From JABDJX01 sp039942715 (lineage in GTDB: Bacteria > Pseudomonadota > Alphaproteobacteria > Rhodobacterales > Rhodobacteraceae): a stretch of DNA of 64,000 nucleotides. Below the pieces are notes generated by a model. The model saw nothing but the letters and a program-made list of their open reading frames with translations. It was not told the origin of the DNA and ran no database searches. How positions within the stretch are numbered: position 1 is the first letter of the stretch; each line of letters opens with the position of its first letter. Where the stretch lies: contig JBDVBY010000007.1 of NCBI GenBank assembly GCA_039942715.1, positions 434,001-498,000 on the forward strand, given 5' to 3'. The position numbers and the translations under genes are program-made. Positions 7,935 through 15,815 of this stretch are shown one piece after another.

Positions 7935-9977
7935 GTGCGCATATTTTCAAAGGTCGAAGCGGTGCTGGACGCGCAAAGGGGCGATTTGTTCCCTTGGGCG
8001 CCGGTTTTCTTTGGACTTGGCATCGGGATTTACTTTGCGCTGCGTTTAGAGCCGGGACCGGCGGCGTGGAGCTTTGTTGCCGCTTTGGCGTTGTTTTGCT
8101 GCACTGTGGCGTGGCGATTTGTGGCCGCACGCCTCTGGATGGCTGCGATCCTGCTGATCCTTGGAGGTGTCTCAATTGCAGGGTGTCGCGCGTATTCTGT
8201 CGCCGAACCGGTGCTAGGCTTTCGCTATTATGGCCCGATTGAGGGGCGGATCGTGGCGATTGACCGCTCTGCCTCTGATGCTTTGCGCCTTACGCTCGAC
8301 GGCGTTGTGATGCGTGACATGGACCCAAGCCGAACACCGACGCGCGTGCGGGTCTCGCTTCATGGGCAACAAGGCTACATCACGCCCGAGCCCGGATTGC
8401 GCGTGATCATGACCGGGCATCTCTCGCCTCCTGGTGGACCGGTTGAGCCGGGCGGCTTTGATTTCCAGCGCCACGCGTGGTTTCAAAGCATCGGCGCAGT
8501 TGGCTACACGCGCACGCCGGTTCTGACCATCGCGCCTTACACAAACGGCAGCTTTAGCGTTTGGATCACGCGGGTGCGTTTGCGCATTTCAGCGGCTGTT
8601 CAGGACACGATCAAAGGGCGTGCGGGTGGCTTTGCCGCCGCCATCACGACAGGTGATCGCGCTGGTATGGATCAGGCCACGCTAGAGGCGTTGCGTGCCT
8701 CGAACCTTGCACACTTGCTGGCGATTTCGGGGCTGCACATGGGGCTGCTCACCGGGTTTGTGTTTGCGGCCGCCCGCGTAGGCCTGTCGCTTTGCCCACG
8801 TGTTGTACTTGTGATGCCTGCCAAAAAGATCGCAGCCCTTCTGGCCCTTGTCGCAGGCGCAATTTACCTTGCCTTGTCAGGCGGAAACGTTGCAACAGAA
8901 CGCGCGTTTATCATGGTCGCGGTGATGTTCCTCGCGCTGCTGGTGGATCGACGCGCCATTACTCTGCGTGCTGTTGCTGTGGCCGCTCTGATCGTGCTGA
9001 CTTTGCGACCAGAGGCACTTTATGGCCCCGGTTTTCAGATGTCGTTTGCGGCTACCACGGCACTTGTTGCGGTCTTTGGCGGATTGCGTGCAATGCCGGG
9101 AGAAAAGCGTCGCTGGCCAAAATGGGCGAGCTTCATCTGGGGCGTTGCCCTCTCTTCGTTTGTCGCAGGCCTTGCCACAGCCCCCATTGCTGCCGCCCAT
9201 TTTAACCAAGTGCCGCACTATGGGTTGATCGCCAACATCCTGTCGGTGCCACTCATGGGTGCGATCATCATCCCCGGCGCAGTTCTGGCCGCAATCCTTG
9301 CACCCATTGGAGGCGCGTGGATCGGGTTGTCACTCATGAAACCGGCGATCTTGTGGATCCTGAATGTGGCAGAAACGGTTGCGGGCTGGGACGGAGCGGT
9401 CAGCAAAGTCATCGCACCAAGCCCGGCTGTGTTGCCGCTTATGGCATTGGGCGCGTTGTTCATTGTGATCTGGCGCGGGCGCGCGCGGTGGATGGGGTTG
9501 CCTGTGATGGCCGCCGCTTTGGTTTTGTGGAGCCAAGCGACGCGCCCCGAGATGCTGATCGCGCAGTCCGGTGGTGTGATCGGTGTGATGACCGATCAAG
9601 GGCGCGCGCTGACCAAACCAAAGGGAGAGGCCTTTGCCTCGGGTATTTGGCTTGAAAACGACGGGGATCGTGCGGATCAGCCCACGGCCTTTGCGCGAGC
9701 GTCATTCCGGGAAGAGGGGCGCATGCGCTGGATACCGATTGGTAATGGCATTGTGCTCCATGCCACGGGCAAGGTCGCCTCTGCGGCAGCCGTAAAGGAC
9801 TGTAAATCTGCGGATTTGGTGGTGGTGAATGTCGCGATAAAGCGCGCGGACGGTTGTGCGATCTATGATGCCAAGCGTTTGCTTAAAACCGGATCGCTTG
9901 CAGTTGCGGCCACCGAAAATGGTTTAAAAGTGACCACAGCCCGCGAGAAAAGCGGGCTGCGACTTTGGTCTCAATAG
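7935..9977 (+). CDS. comEC: ComEC/Rec2 family DNA uptake channel protein
   Basis: 680 residues. I chose the GTG at 7935 because a GGAGG lies 8 bases upstream; the GTG at 7926 overlaps that same GGAGG. Many membrane segments and the competence-domain signatures LAISGLHMGLLTG (about 262-275) and PGFQMSFAATTALV are clear. ComEC carries single-stranded DNA across the inner membrane during natural transformation and, in Rhodobacter capsulatus, uptake of gene-transfer-agent DNA. The C-terminal 160 residues are soluble but lack the HxHxDH motif of the beta-lactamase-like nuclease domain found in many ComEC proteins. Its last 7 bases overlap the end of lexA. Confidence 0.9.
   Translation: MRIFSKVEAVLDAQRGDLFPWAPVFFGLGIGIYFALRLEPGPAAWSFVAALALFCCTVAWRFVAARLWMAAILLILGGVSIAGCRAYSVAEPVLGFRYYGPIEGRIVAIDRSASDALRLTLDGVVMRDMDPSRTPTRVRVSLHGQQGYITPEPGLRVIMTGHLSPPGGPVEPGGFDFQRHAWFQSIGAVGYTRTPVLTIAPYTNGSFSVWITRVRLRISAAVQDTIKGRAGGFAAAITTGDRAGMDQATLEALRASNLAHLLAISGLHMGLLTGFVFAAARVGLSLCPRVVLVMPAKKIAALLALVAGAIYLALSGGNVATERAFIMVAVMFLALLVDRRAITLRAVAVAALIVLTLRPEALYGPGFQMSFAATTALVAVFGGLRAMPGEKRRWPKWASFIWGVALSSFVAGLATAPIAAAHFNQVPHYGLIANILSVPLMGAIIIPGAVLAAILAPIGGAWIGLSLMKPAILWILNVAETVAGWDGAVSKVIAPSPAVLPLMALGALFIVIWRGRARWMGLPVMAAALVLWSQATRPEMLIAQSGGVIGVMTDQGRALTKPKGEAFASGIWLENDGDRADQPTAFARASFREEGRMRWIPIGNGIVLHATGKVASAAAVKDCKSADLVVVNVAIKRADGCAIYDAKRLLKTGSLAVAATENGLKVTTAREKSGLRLWSQ
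9937..9959. terminator. Hairpin at the convergent comEC/lexA ends
   Basis: Perfect 8-bp stem CAGCCCGC/GCGGGCTG with a 7-base loop, inside the last codons of comEC and 11 bases past the lexA stop. It lacks a long T-run in either direction, so a bidirectional terminator role is likely but unproven. Confidence 0.45.
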
Positions 9978-10657
9978 CTGCGGATCAAACCGACTAGACA
10001 GCCTTGCACCTTTACCTGATCATCGCGGTAAAGCCGTGTTTCATATGCTGGGTTCGCGGCTTCCAAAGCGACTGTGTTGCCCTGTTGGCGAAAACGTTTC
10101 AGCGTTGCTTCTTCATCTTCGACCAGGGCCACAACGATGTCACCATTGTCTGCTGTGCCAGTTTCACGGATGACGACGATATCGCCGTCGTTGATACCAG
10201 CGTCGATCATCGAATCACCTTTAACTTCAAGCGCATAGTGATGACCCTTGCCTGACAGCATCTGCCCCGGCACGGCCACGCGGTTGCTTTCGTGGCTGAT
10301 TGCTTCGATCGGAACACCCGCTGCAATCTGGCCCATCACGGGCAGCTCCATTGCGTGCACTTCAACAGGCATCGCGCGTGCGGGTGGGGCGGATTTATCG
10401 CCTTCAATCACCTTGGGCACAAAGGTTTTCGATTTATCCAAAGCATCGGGTAGCTTCACGATCTCGATCGCGCGTGCCCGGTGGGCAAGACGGCGGATAA
10501 AGCCGCGCTCTTCCAAAGCGGTGATCAGCCGGTGAATGCCGGACTTTGAGCGCAGATCAAGCGCCTCTTTCATCTCGTCAAACGACGGGGGTACCCCATC
10601 GCGCTGAACGCGCTTGTGAATAAATTCAAGTAAATCCAGTTGCTTACGGGTCAGCAT
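9971..10657 (-). CDS. lexA: LexA repressor, SOS regulator
   Basis: 228 residues with GAGGAGG just upstream of the ATG. An N-terminal winged helix-turn-helix (about 1-65) binds operators; the C-terminal peptidase domain has the Ala113-Gly114 cleavage site (QIAAGVPIE), nucleophile Ser149 (KGDSMID) and general base Lys187 (ATLKRF). RecA filaments trigger self-cleavage after DNA damage. A GTTC-N7-GTTC operator lies 66 bases upstream, so the gene is self-regulated. Last gene of the trp-moa-moe run but with its own promoter. In R. capsulatus LexA is also needed for gene transfer agent production. Confidence 0.97.
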   Translation of the reverse strand: MLTRKQLDLLEFIHKRVQRDGVPPSFDEMKEALDLRSKSGIHRLITALEERGFIRRLAHRARAIEIVKLPDALDKSKTFVPKVIEGDKSAPPARAMPVEVHAMELPVMGQIAAGVPIEAISHESNRVAVPGQMLSGKGHHYALEVKGDSMIDAGINDGDIVVIRETGTADNGDIVVALVEDEEATLKRFRQQGNTVALEAANPAYETRLYRDDQVKVQGCLVGLIRSY

Positions 10658-10722
10658 GTGTGCAAACCTCCTCTGCTCGCTCGCAGCCTCATTGGGCCAG
10701 TGTTTTATCTATGTTCACTGAT

Positions 10723-10737
10723 GTTCTACGCGCGTTC
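10723..10737 (-). promoter_or_regulatory. LexA box (SOS operator) of lexA
   Basis: GTTC-TACGCGC-GTTC is an exact match to the alphaproteobacterial LexA consensus GTTC-N7-GTTC. An extra GTTC lies 10 bases earlier at 10713-10716, with spacing 6 rather than 7. It sits in the 100-bp gap between moeA and lexA, where the lexA promoter should be. Confidence 0.85.
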
Positions 10738-10757
10738 TTGTTTTGTGTCAATAAATG

Positions 10758-11924
10758 TTAAAGTTCTATGAACGAAACAAGATCTCCGGTGTCGCGCGGT
10801 GGATCGTTGGGGGGACGTACGATCAAAGCGTTGGCCGTTGTCAGAACCGACATTAGCGCGCTGTCCTGTCGGTCTGCCGCGGTAATTTCGTCGTTCATTA
10901 ATGAGGCACGCATATAATGTTCGCGCGGTCCATTTTTGCCTATAGGTGCAGCGAGAGGCACGTTTTTCTGCTCCAAAGCGGCAGCGGGCAAGCCCTGCAA
11001 GGCGCGCAAAGCGGGGCGCAAAAATACGTGTCCGCACACCATCGAAGATACCGGATTGCCCGGAAGGCCCACCATCGGCATGGCGTCTAACATTCCGGCC
11101 ATCAACGGTTTTCCCGGACGCATGGCCACTTTGTAAAACGATCGCTCCATTCCTTTGCTCAACGCGACTTTACCGACCAGATCATGATCTCCGACCGACG
11201 CACCGCCAATGGTGACAAGCAAATCTGAACCTTTTGTTAACGATAAAGCCGCCAGCAATGAGTCTTCGCGGTCGCGGGCAATCGGCAACACCTGCGCGAT
11301 GCCGCCCTCTGCTTCGATCATCGCGGCCAGCCCAAAGGTGTTTGATGCGATGATCTGATCGGGGGCGGGCGCCTCGCCGGGCATGACCAATTCGTCGCCC
11401 GTGGCCAAAAGCGCGACACGCGGACGACGAGCGACGCGCACTTCGGCGACGTTCATCGAGGCGATCAAGGCAACATCAGCGGAACTCAGGCGTCGTGGTG
11501 CATCCAGTGTGTCGCCTATTTTGAAATCAGCGCCAATGGCGCGCACGTAAGGCTTGGTATCTGCACCGTCATTCAGGCGGATCACATCCCCCTCGCGGGT
11601 GACATCCTCTTGAATAATAACGCGATCTGCTCCCTTAGGCACCGGCGCGCCGGTGAAAATGCGCAAAGCCTGGCCCGGTGCGATCTGCCCGTCAAAGCTA
11701 TGGCCCGCTGCGGCTTCGCCGATCACGCTCAAAGGTCCGGGCAAATCAACATTGCGCACAGCATAGCCATCCATCACAGAGGCACGAAAGGGCGGCTGGT
11801 TGCGGGCAGCTTTAACGGGTTCGATCAACACGCGTCCGGCGGCTTGGCGCAGGGGCACGGCTTCGGCCTCAAGCGGCGTAATCAGATCAAAGACGTTGGA
11901 GAGGGCTTGGGCGACCGAAATCAC
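10758..11924 (-). CDS. moeA: Molybdopterin molybdenumtransferase MoeA
   Basis: 388 residues, normal for MoeA, which inserts molybdate into adenylylated molybdopterin to finish the molybdenum cofactor. Visible marks are MDGYAV in the N-terminal part, RIFTGAPVPKGAD, LLATGDELV in the MPT-binding domain and GLPGNPVSSMV near the C-terminal domain. Its ATG overlaps the moaC stop by 4 bases, so the two are coupled. The cofactor product serves enzymes such as the molybdenum hydroxylase subunit at 60.8 kb. Confidence 0.96.
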   Translation of the reverse strand: MISVAQALSNVFDLITPLEAEAVPLRQAAGRVLIEPVKAARNQPPFRASVMDGYAVRNVDLPGPLSVIGEAAAGHSFDGQIAPGQALRIFTGAPVPKGADRVIIQEDVTREGDVIRLNDGADTKPYVRAIGADFKIGDTLDAPRRLSSADVALIASMNVAEVRVARRPRVALLATGDELVMPGEAPAPDQIIASNTFGLAAMIEAEGGIAQVLPIARDREDSLLAALSLTKGSDLLVTIGGASVGDHDLVGKVALSKGMERSFYKVAMRPGKPLMAGMLDAMPMVGLPGNPVSSMVCGHVFLRPALRALQGLPAAALEQKNVPLAAPIGKNGPREHYMRASLMNDEITAADRQDSALMSVLTTANALIVRPPNDPPRDTGDLVSFIEL

Positions 11925-12400
11925 TTGGTTGCCTCGAACCTACCTGATTTTCCGCCGTCTTTGAGCATGACACGGATGTCTTCGATCACCATCGTTTTCT
12001 CGACCGCTTTGACCATGTCGTAGACCGTCAAACAGGCAGTTGCGACGGCTGTCAGCGCTTCCATCTCTACCCCGGTTTGGCCAGATGTTTTGACGGTCGC
12101 TTCAATCCGCACACCGGGACGGTCAGGAACAGCAGTGAGTTCCAATGCGACTTTGGTGATCGGGAGAGGGTGGCACAAGGGTATGAGATCAGACGTTTTC
12201 TTCGCACCCATGATGCCTGCAAGGCGGGCGACAGAAAGCACGTCGCCCTTTTTCGCACGCCCTTCAGTGATCAGCGCGAGCGTCTCGGGCAGCATCTTCA
12301 CGAAGCCTTCGGCGACGGCGATCCGGTCGGTGACCTGCTTGTCAGAAACATCGACCATATGCGCTTGACCTGCAGCGTCAAAATGCGTGAGCCCGGACAT
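11921..12400 (-). CDS. moaC: Cyclic pyranopterin monophosphate synthase MoaC
   Basis: 159 residues. MoaC converts the MoaA product 3',8-cyclo-GTP to cyclic pyranopterin monophosphate, the first stable intermediate of molybdenum cofactor synthesis. Family motifs are KKTSDLIPLCHPLP at 67-80, GVEMEALTA at 110-118 and DMVKA with Asp128 and Lys131, the catalytic pair. The start codon overlaps the trpC stop by one base and the stop overlaps moeA by four, so trpC, moaC and moeA form a tightly coupled unit. moaA is not in the window. Confidence 0.96.
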   Translation of the reverse strand: MSGLTHFDAAGQAHMVDVSDKQVTDRIAVAEGFVKMLPETLALITEGRAKKGDVLSVARLAGIMGAKKTSDLIPLCHPLPITKVALELTAVPDRPGVRIEATVKTSGQTGVEMEALTAVATACLTVYDMVKAVEKTMVIEDIRVMLKDGGKSGRFEATK

Positions 12401-13215
12401 TATGCAGCCCCCTGAGCGGGCAAGGGATCAGCGAGGATAGCTGCCGTGGCAGCGCTCACATCGTCCTGGCGCATCAGGCTTTCGCCAATCAGGAAGGTGC
12501 GCGCACCAACATGGGCGAGGCGGGCAAGATCGGCGGGTGAAAAGAGGCCGCTTTCGGCGATGAGGTGTTTGTCTGTTGGGGCGAGGGCGGCGAGACGTTC
12601 AGTGGTGCCAAGATCGGTTTCGAACGTCTTGAGATTGCGGTTGTTGACGCCCAGCAGCGGGGACTTCAAAACGCGGGCGCGATCCAGCTCTTCTTCCTCG
12701 TGGACCTCGACCAGAACGTCCATATTCCAATGGTTTAGCGCACAGTCCTCAAGCTCTTGCGCTTGCGCGTCAGAGACGCTGGCCATGATGATCAGGATGC
12801 AATCGGCCCCCCACGCGCGGGCCTCGGCCAACTGGTAGGTGTCGTACATGAAATCTTTGCGCAGACAGGGCAGTGAGACGGCGTTGCGGGCGGCTGTGAG
12901 GAACTCGGGCGCGCCTTGGAAAGAGGGGGTATCCGTCAGCACGGACAGGCACGTGGCACCACCTGCTTCATAGGCTTTGGCCAAAGCGGGCGGATCAAAG
13001 TCATCGCGGATCAAGCCTTTGGAAGGGCTGGCTTTTTTGATCTCAGCGATCAGGCCGTAACCCGTTTGGGACGCTTTGATCACCGCGTTGGCAAAGCCGC
13101 GCGGCGGGGTTTGAGCAGCCGCCCGTTCCTCAAGATCTGACAGGGGAACGGTGGCCTTGGCGGCGGCGATTTCTTCAAGCTTATAGGCTTTGATGCGGTC
13201 AAGAACTGTTGTCAT
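12400..13215 (-). CDS. trpC: Indole-3-glycerol phosphate synthase
   Basis: 271 residues from the ATG at 13215; the longer open frame runs back into a tandem repeat and is not family-like. A TIM-barrel enzyme that closes the indole ring in tryptophan synthesis. Motifs: EIKKASPSKG at 58-67 (catalytic lysine), LRKDFMYD at 118-125, GVNNRNLKTF and IAESG further on. It lies downstream of ung and an 11-bp tandem repeat rather than directly after trpD, and overlaps moaC by one base. Confidence 0.96.
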   Translation of the reverse strand: MTTVLDRIKAYKLEEIAAAKATVPLSDLEERAAAQTPPRGFANAVIKASQTGYGLIAEIKKASPSKGLIRDDFDPPALAKAYEAGGATCLSVLTDTPSFQGAPEFLTAARNAVSLPCLRKDFMYDTYQLAEARAWGADCILIIMASVSDAQAQELEDCALNHWNMDVLVEVHEEEELDRARVLKSPLLGVNNRNLKTFETDLGTTERLAALAPTDKHLIAESGLFSPADLARLAHVGARTFLIGESLMRQDDVSAATAAILADPLPAQGAA

Positions 13216-13257
13216 GGGTTCTCGTTTAGCGCGTCTGGAGGGGCGTGAAAAGCGGTT

Positions 13258-13334
13258 CGGTGCTGCATCGGTATCACGTCGGTACAACATCGGTATCACG
13301 TCGGTACAACGTCGGTATCACGTAGGTGTCTGCG
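13258..13334. repeat. 11-bp tandem repeat, seven imperfect copies
   Basis: Units of 11 bp follow head to tail: CGGTGCTGCAT, CGGTATCACGT, CGGTACAACAT, CGGTATCACGT, CGGTACAACGT, CGGTATCACGT and AGGTGTCTGCG. Units 2-6 alternate two versions, giving a 22-bp higher-order period. The array fills most of the gap between the ung stop and the trpC start and so lies in the trpC leader. The 11-bp period is close to one DNA helical turn and not a multiple of 3, so it is not coding. Confidence 0.85.
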
Positions 13335-13354
13335 TACGCGGTGGTGACGCTTTG

Positions 13355-13990
13355 TTAGGTCCAAGCGATCGGGGTGTCCCCGCGGCTGGTGAGCCAGTCG
13401 TTGATTTGGCTGAAAGGTTTTGAGCCAAAAAAACCACGGTAAGACGAGAGCGGCGAGGGGTGTGGAGATTCCAGGATCAAGTGGTGCGCGCTTTTTGGGC
13501 GGAAGGATTGTGCGTGTTTGCCCCAGAGCACCCAAGCGCGGGGCGCCTCGTCGAGTTTGGCGAGAACTTGGGTGATCAAAGGCTGCCAGCCGATTTTGGC
13601 GTGCCCGCCTGCGTCTCCTGCCGGAACTGAAAGGGCCGTGTTGAGCAAGAGCACGCCTTGATCAGCCCAGTGGGACAAATCGCCCGTTTGAGGCGCAGCG
13701 CCGATGTCATCGCTCAATTCGGTGAAAATGTTTTTCAGTGATTTCGGCAAGGCCACGTCTTTTGCGACAGAAAACGCCAGCCCATTCGCATGGCCCGGCG
13801 TCGGGTAGGGGTCTTGGCCGAGGATAACGACACGGGTGTTTTCGGGGTGCGTGCGTTTAAGGGCGGCAAAGCACTGATCGGCCGGCGGAAGGCAGTCGCG
13901 CGGATCGGCGGCGAGTTTTGCTTTGAGCGCTGGCCAGTCCTTTTGAAAAAACGGCAGATCGGCCCAGATACCGAGGCCTTCGGGGATCAT
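13355..13990 (-). CDS. ung: Uracil-DNA glycosylase (family 1)
   Basis: 211 residues. It removes uracil from DNA as the first step of base excision repair. Motif A is LGQDPYP at 58-63 with catalytic Asp60, motif LLLNTALSV lies at 114-122 and motif B HPSPLS at 177-182 with the catalytic histidine. Motif A departs from the usual GQDPYHGP by having Pro-Thr-Pro after Tyr. The gene sits between trpD and trpC, interrupting the trp genes. No Shine-Dalgarno is seen; a G-rich hairpin of the dispersed repeat family begins about 13 bases before the ATG. Confidence 0.94.
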   Translation of the reverse strand: MIPEGLGIWADLPFFQKDWPALKAKLAADPRDCLPPADQCFAALKRTHPENTRVVILGQDPYPTPGHANGLAFSVAKDVALPKSLKNIFTELSDDIGAAPQTGDLSHWADQGVLLLNTALSVPAGDAGGHAKIGWQPLITQVLAKLDEAPRAWVLWGKHAQSFRPKSAHHLILESPHPSPLSSYRGFFGSKPFSQINDWLTSRGDTPIAWT

Positions 13991-13995
13991 GTTTT

Positions 13996-14065
13996 AGGGG
14001 GGCGGGGGCGCTGCCCCCCGTCATCTTTGATGCCGTCCCCCGGGATGTTTTTGCCAAGAAGAAGG
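13996..14065 (+). repeat. Dispersed hairpin intergenic element, copy B
   Basis: Stem GGGGGC/GCCCCC with a GCT loop (14004-14018) followed by a C-run and a GATGTTTTTGCCAAGAAG tail. It matches copies A and D in loop and tail but I see no first hairpin. It separates trpD from ung and probably shapes read-through between them. Confidence 0.6.
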
Positions 14066-14093
14066 ACGATTTTATTCAATTTGTTAGGGAACA

Positions 14094-15110
14094 TCATTTG
14101 GCGGAGGTGAGTTGTGCCAGTCCTTCGACTTTTGCCAGCGCTGCACCGCTGTCGATGGATGTGGCGGCGAGGGCCACGCCTTCTTTCAGATCGCTGGCTT
14201 TATCGGCGATCATCAGGGCCGCGGCAGAGTTTAAAAGGACGGCGTCGCGGTATGCGCCTTTTCCTCCGTTTAGGAGTGCGCGGAAGGCGTTAGCATTTTC
14301 TTCAGGAGTTCCGCCCAAGATGTCTTTAAAAGGATGAACAGGCAGGCCTGCGTCTTCGGGGTGCACCTCGGCGCTACGGATTTTGCCGTCTTTCAGGATG
14401 GCCGCCGAAGAGGTGCCACAGATGGAGAGTTCATCTGTGCCATCGCTGCCGTGCACCAACCAAGCGCTTTCAGAGCCGAGTTCTTTGAGGGTCTCGGCCA
14501 TTGGATAGATAAGGTCGATTGCGAAAGCTCCCGTGAGCTGGCGTTTGACCCCTGCAGGGTTGGTGAGAGGCCCGAGGATGTTGAAGATGGTTTTGCAGCC
14601 CAATTCGGTGCGCACGGGCATGACGTGTTTCATCGCCGGGTGGTGCATGGGGGCCATCATAAAGCCGATGCCGACCTGATTGATCGCGCGTTCCACCACG
14701 TCCGCGCCGACCATAACATCGATGCCCATGGCGGTTTGAACGTCCGCCGCACCACTTTTGGAGGACAGGTTGCGATTGCCGTGTTTGGCGACGACCACGC
14801 CTGCACCCGCCACCACAAAGGCGGTTGCTGTTGAGATATTGAGTGTGCCCATGCCATCGCCGCCAGTGCCGACGATGTCCATCGCACCTTGTGGAGCAGA
14901 AACAGCGGCGCATTTGGCGCGCATGACTGAGGCGGCGGCGGCGTATTCAGAGACCGCTTCGCCGCGCGCGCGCATTGCCATAAGGAGGCCGCCCAACTGG
15001 GCTTCGGTTGCGGCACCTTCAAAGATGATCTCGAAGGCTTCTTCGGCTTGAGTGCGCGACAGCGGGCCTTCTGAGGCTGCGAAGATCAGGGATTTCATAG
15101 CGTCACTCAT
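14094..15110 (-). CDS. trpD: Anthranilate phosphoribosyltransferase
   Basis: 338 residues. It transfers the phosphoribosyl group of PRPP to anthranilate, the second step of tryptophan synthesis. PRPP-binding motif GTGGDG at 81-86, NIST at 91-94 and the glycine/serine loop KHGNRNLSSKSGAADV at 109-124 are intact. The ATG overlaps the trpG stop by four bases, coupling the two. The usual next gene, trpC, is displaced by a repeat element and ung. Confidence 0.97.
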   Translation of the reverse strand: MSDAMKSLIFAASEGPLSRTQAEEAFEIIFEGAATEAQLGGLLMAMRARGEAVSEYAAAASVMRAKCAAVSAPQGAMDIVGTGGDGMGTLNISTATAFVVAGAGVVVAKHGNRNLSSKSGAADVQTAMGIDVMVGADVVERAINQVGIGFMMAPMHHPAMKHVMPVRTELGCKTIFNILGPLTNPAGVKRQLTGAFAIDLIYPMAETLKELGSESAWLVHGSDGTDELSICGTSSAAILKDGKIRSAEVHPEDAGLPVHPFKDILGGTPEENANAFRALLNGGKGAYRDAVLLNSAAALMIADKASDLKEGVALAATSIDSGAALAKVEGLAQLTSAK

Positions 15111-15688
15111 GCTGGAACCGGAACTTGATCGAGGAAATTTTTCAAGAGCGCGTGGCCGTGCTCTGAGCGGATTGATTCAGGGTGGAATTGCACGCCGTGG
15201 ATTGGCTTTTCGCGGTGTTGCAGGCCCATGATCGTGCCGTCGTCCAGCCAAGCGGTGACCTCGAGGCTATCAGGCAGGCTCTCGCGTTCAACCACCAGCG
15301 AGTGATATCGCGTTGCCTGAAGGGGCGATGGTAAGTCTTTGAAAAGGCCTGTGTCGCTGTGATGCATCGCCCCCAGTTTACCGTGCACGATTTCGTTGTG
15401 GCGCACGACTTTGCCGCCCATGACTTGTCCGATGGTTTGATGGCCCAAGCAGACGCCAAGAAGCGGTGTGTTGGTCTCTAAGGCAGCTTCAGTCAGAGCA
15501 AGGCAAATGCCCGCTTTGTCCGGATCGCAGGGGCCGGGGGAGAGGATGATGCCGCTTGGGTTCATCCCCATCGCCTCTTGCACATTCAGTGCATCGTTGC
15601 GCTTGACCAAGCAGTCAGCACCCAATTCACCTATGTAGTGCACCAGATTGAAGGTGAAGCTGTCATAATTGTCGATCAAAAGCAGCAT
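15107..15688 (-). CDS. trpG: Anthranilate synthase component II (glutamine amidotransferase)
   Basis: 193 residues, class I glutamine amidotransferase subunit that supplies ammonia to TrpE. The catalytic triad is visible: Cys80 in GVCLGHQTIG, His169 and Glu171 in VQFHPES. First gene of the visible operon; trpE is not in the window. It shares a 127-bp upstream region with the divergent deacetylase gene. I looked for a Trp-rich leader peptide in that region and saw none. Confidence 0.96.
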   Translation of the reverse strand: MLLLIDNYDSFTFNLVHYIGELGADCLVKRNDALNVQEAMGMNPSGIILSPGPCDPDKAGICLALTEAALETNTPLLGVCLGHQTIGQVMGGKVVRHNEIVHGKLGAMHHSDTGLFKDLPSPLQATRYHSLVVERESLPDSLEVTAWLDDGTIMGLQHREKPIHGVQFHPESIRSEHGHALLKNFLDQVPVPA

Positions 15689-15815
15689 TTTGCCGAAATC
15701 CTGTGCAAGGCGTTAAATTGTGGGTGTCTAAGCGCGAAAGCGCAGATATACATGGTCAGAGGTGTCGATAAACGTCAAGGCATCCAAGAGCAATTGAGCA
15801 GATCGGAGGGCAACG

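Noticed and set aside
13258..13334. CRISPR-like array
   Set aside because: Units are 11 bp with no spacers; this is a simple tandem repeat.
15689..15815. trp leader peptide with tandem Trp codons
   Set aside because: I found no short frame with clustered Trp codons before trpG in this gap.
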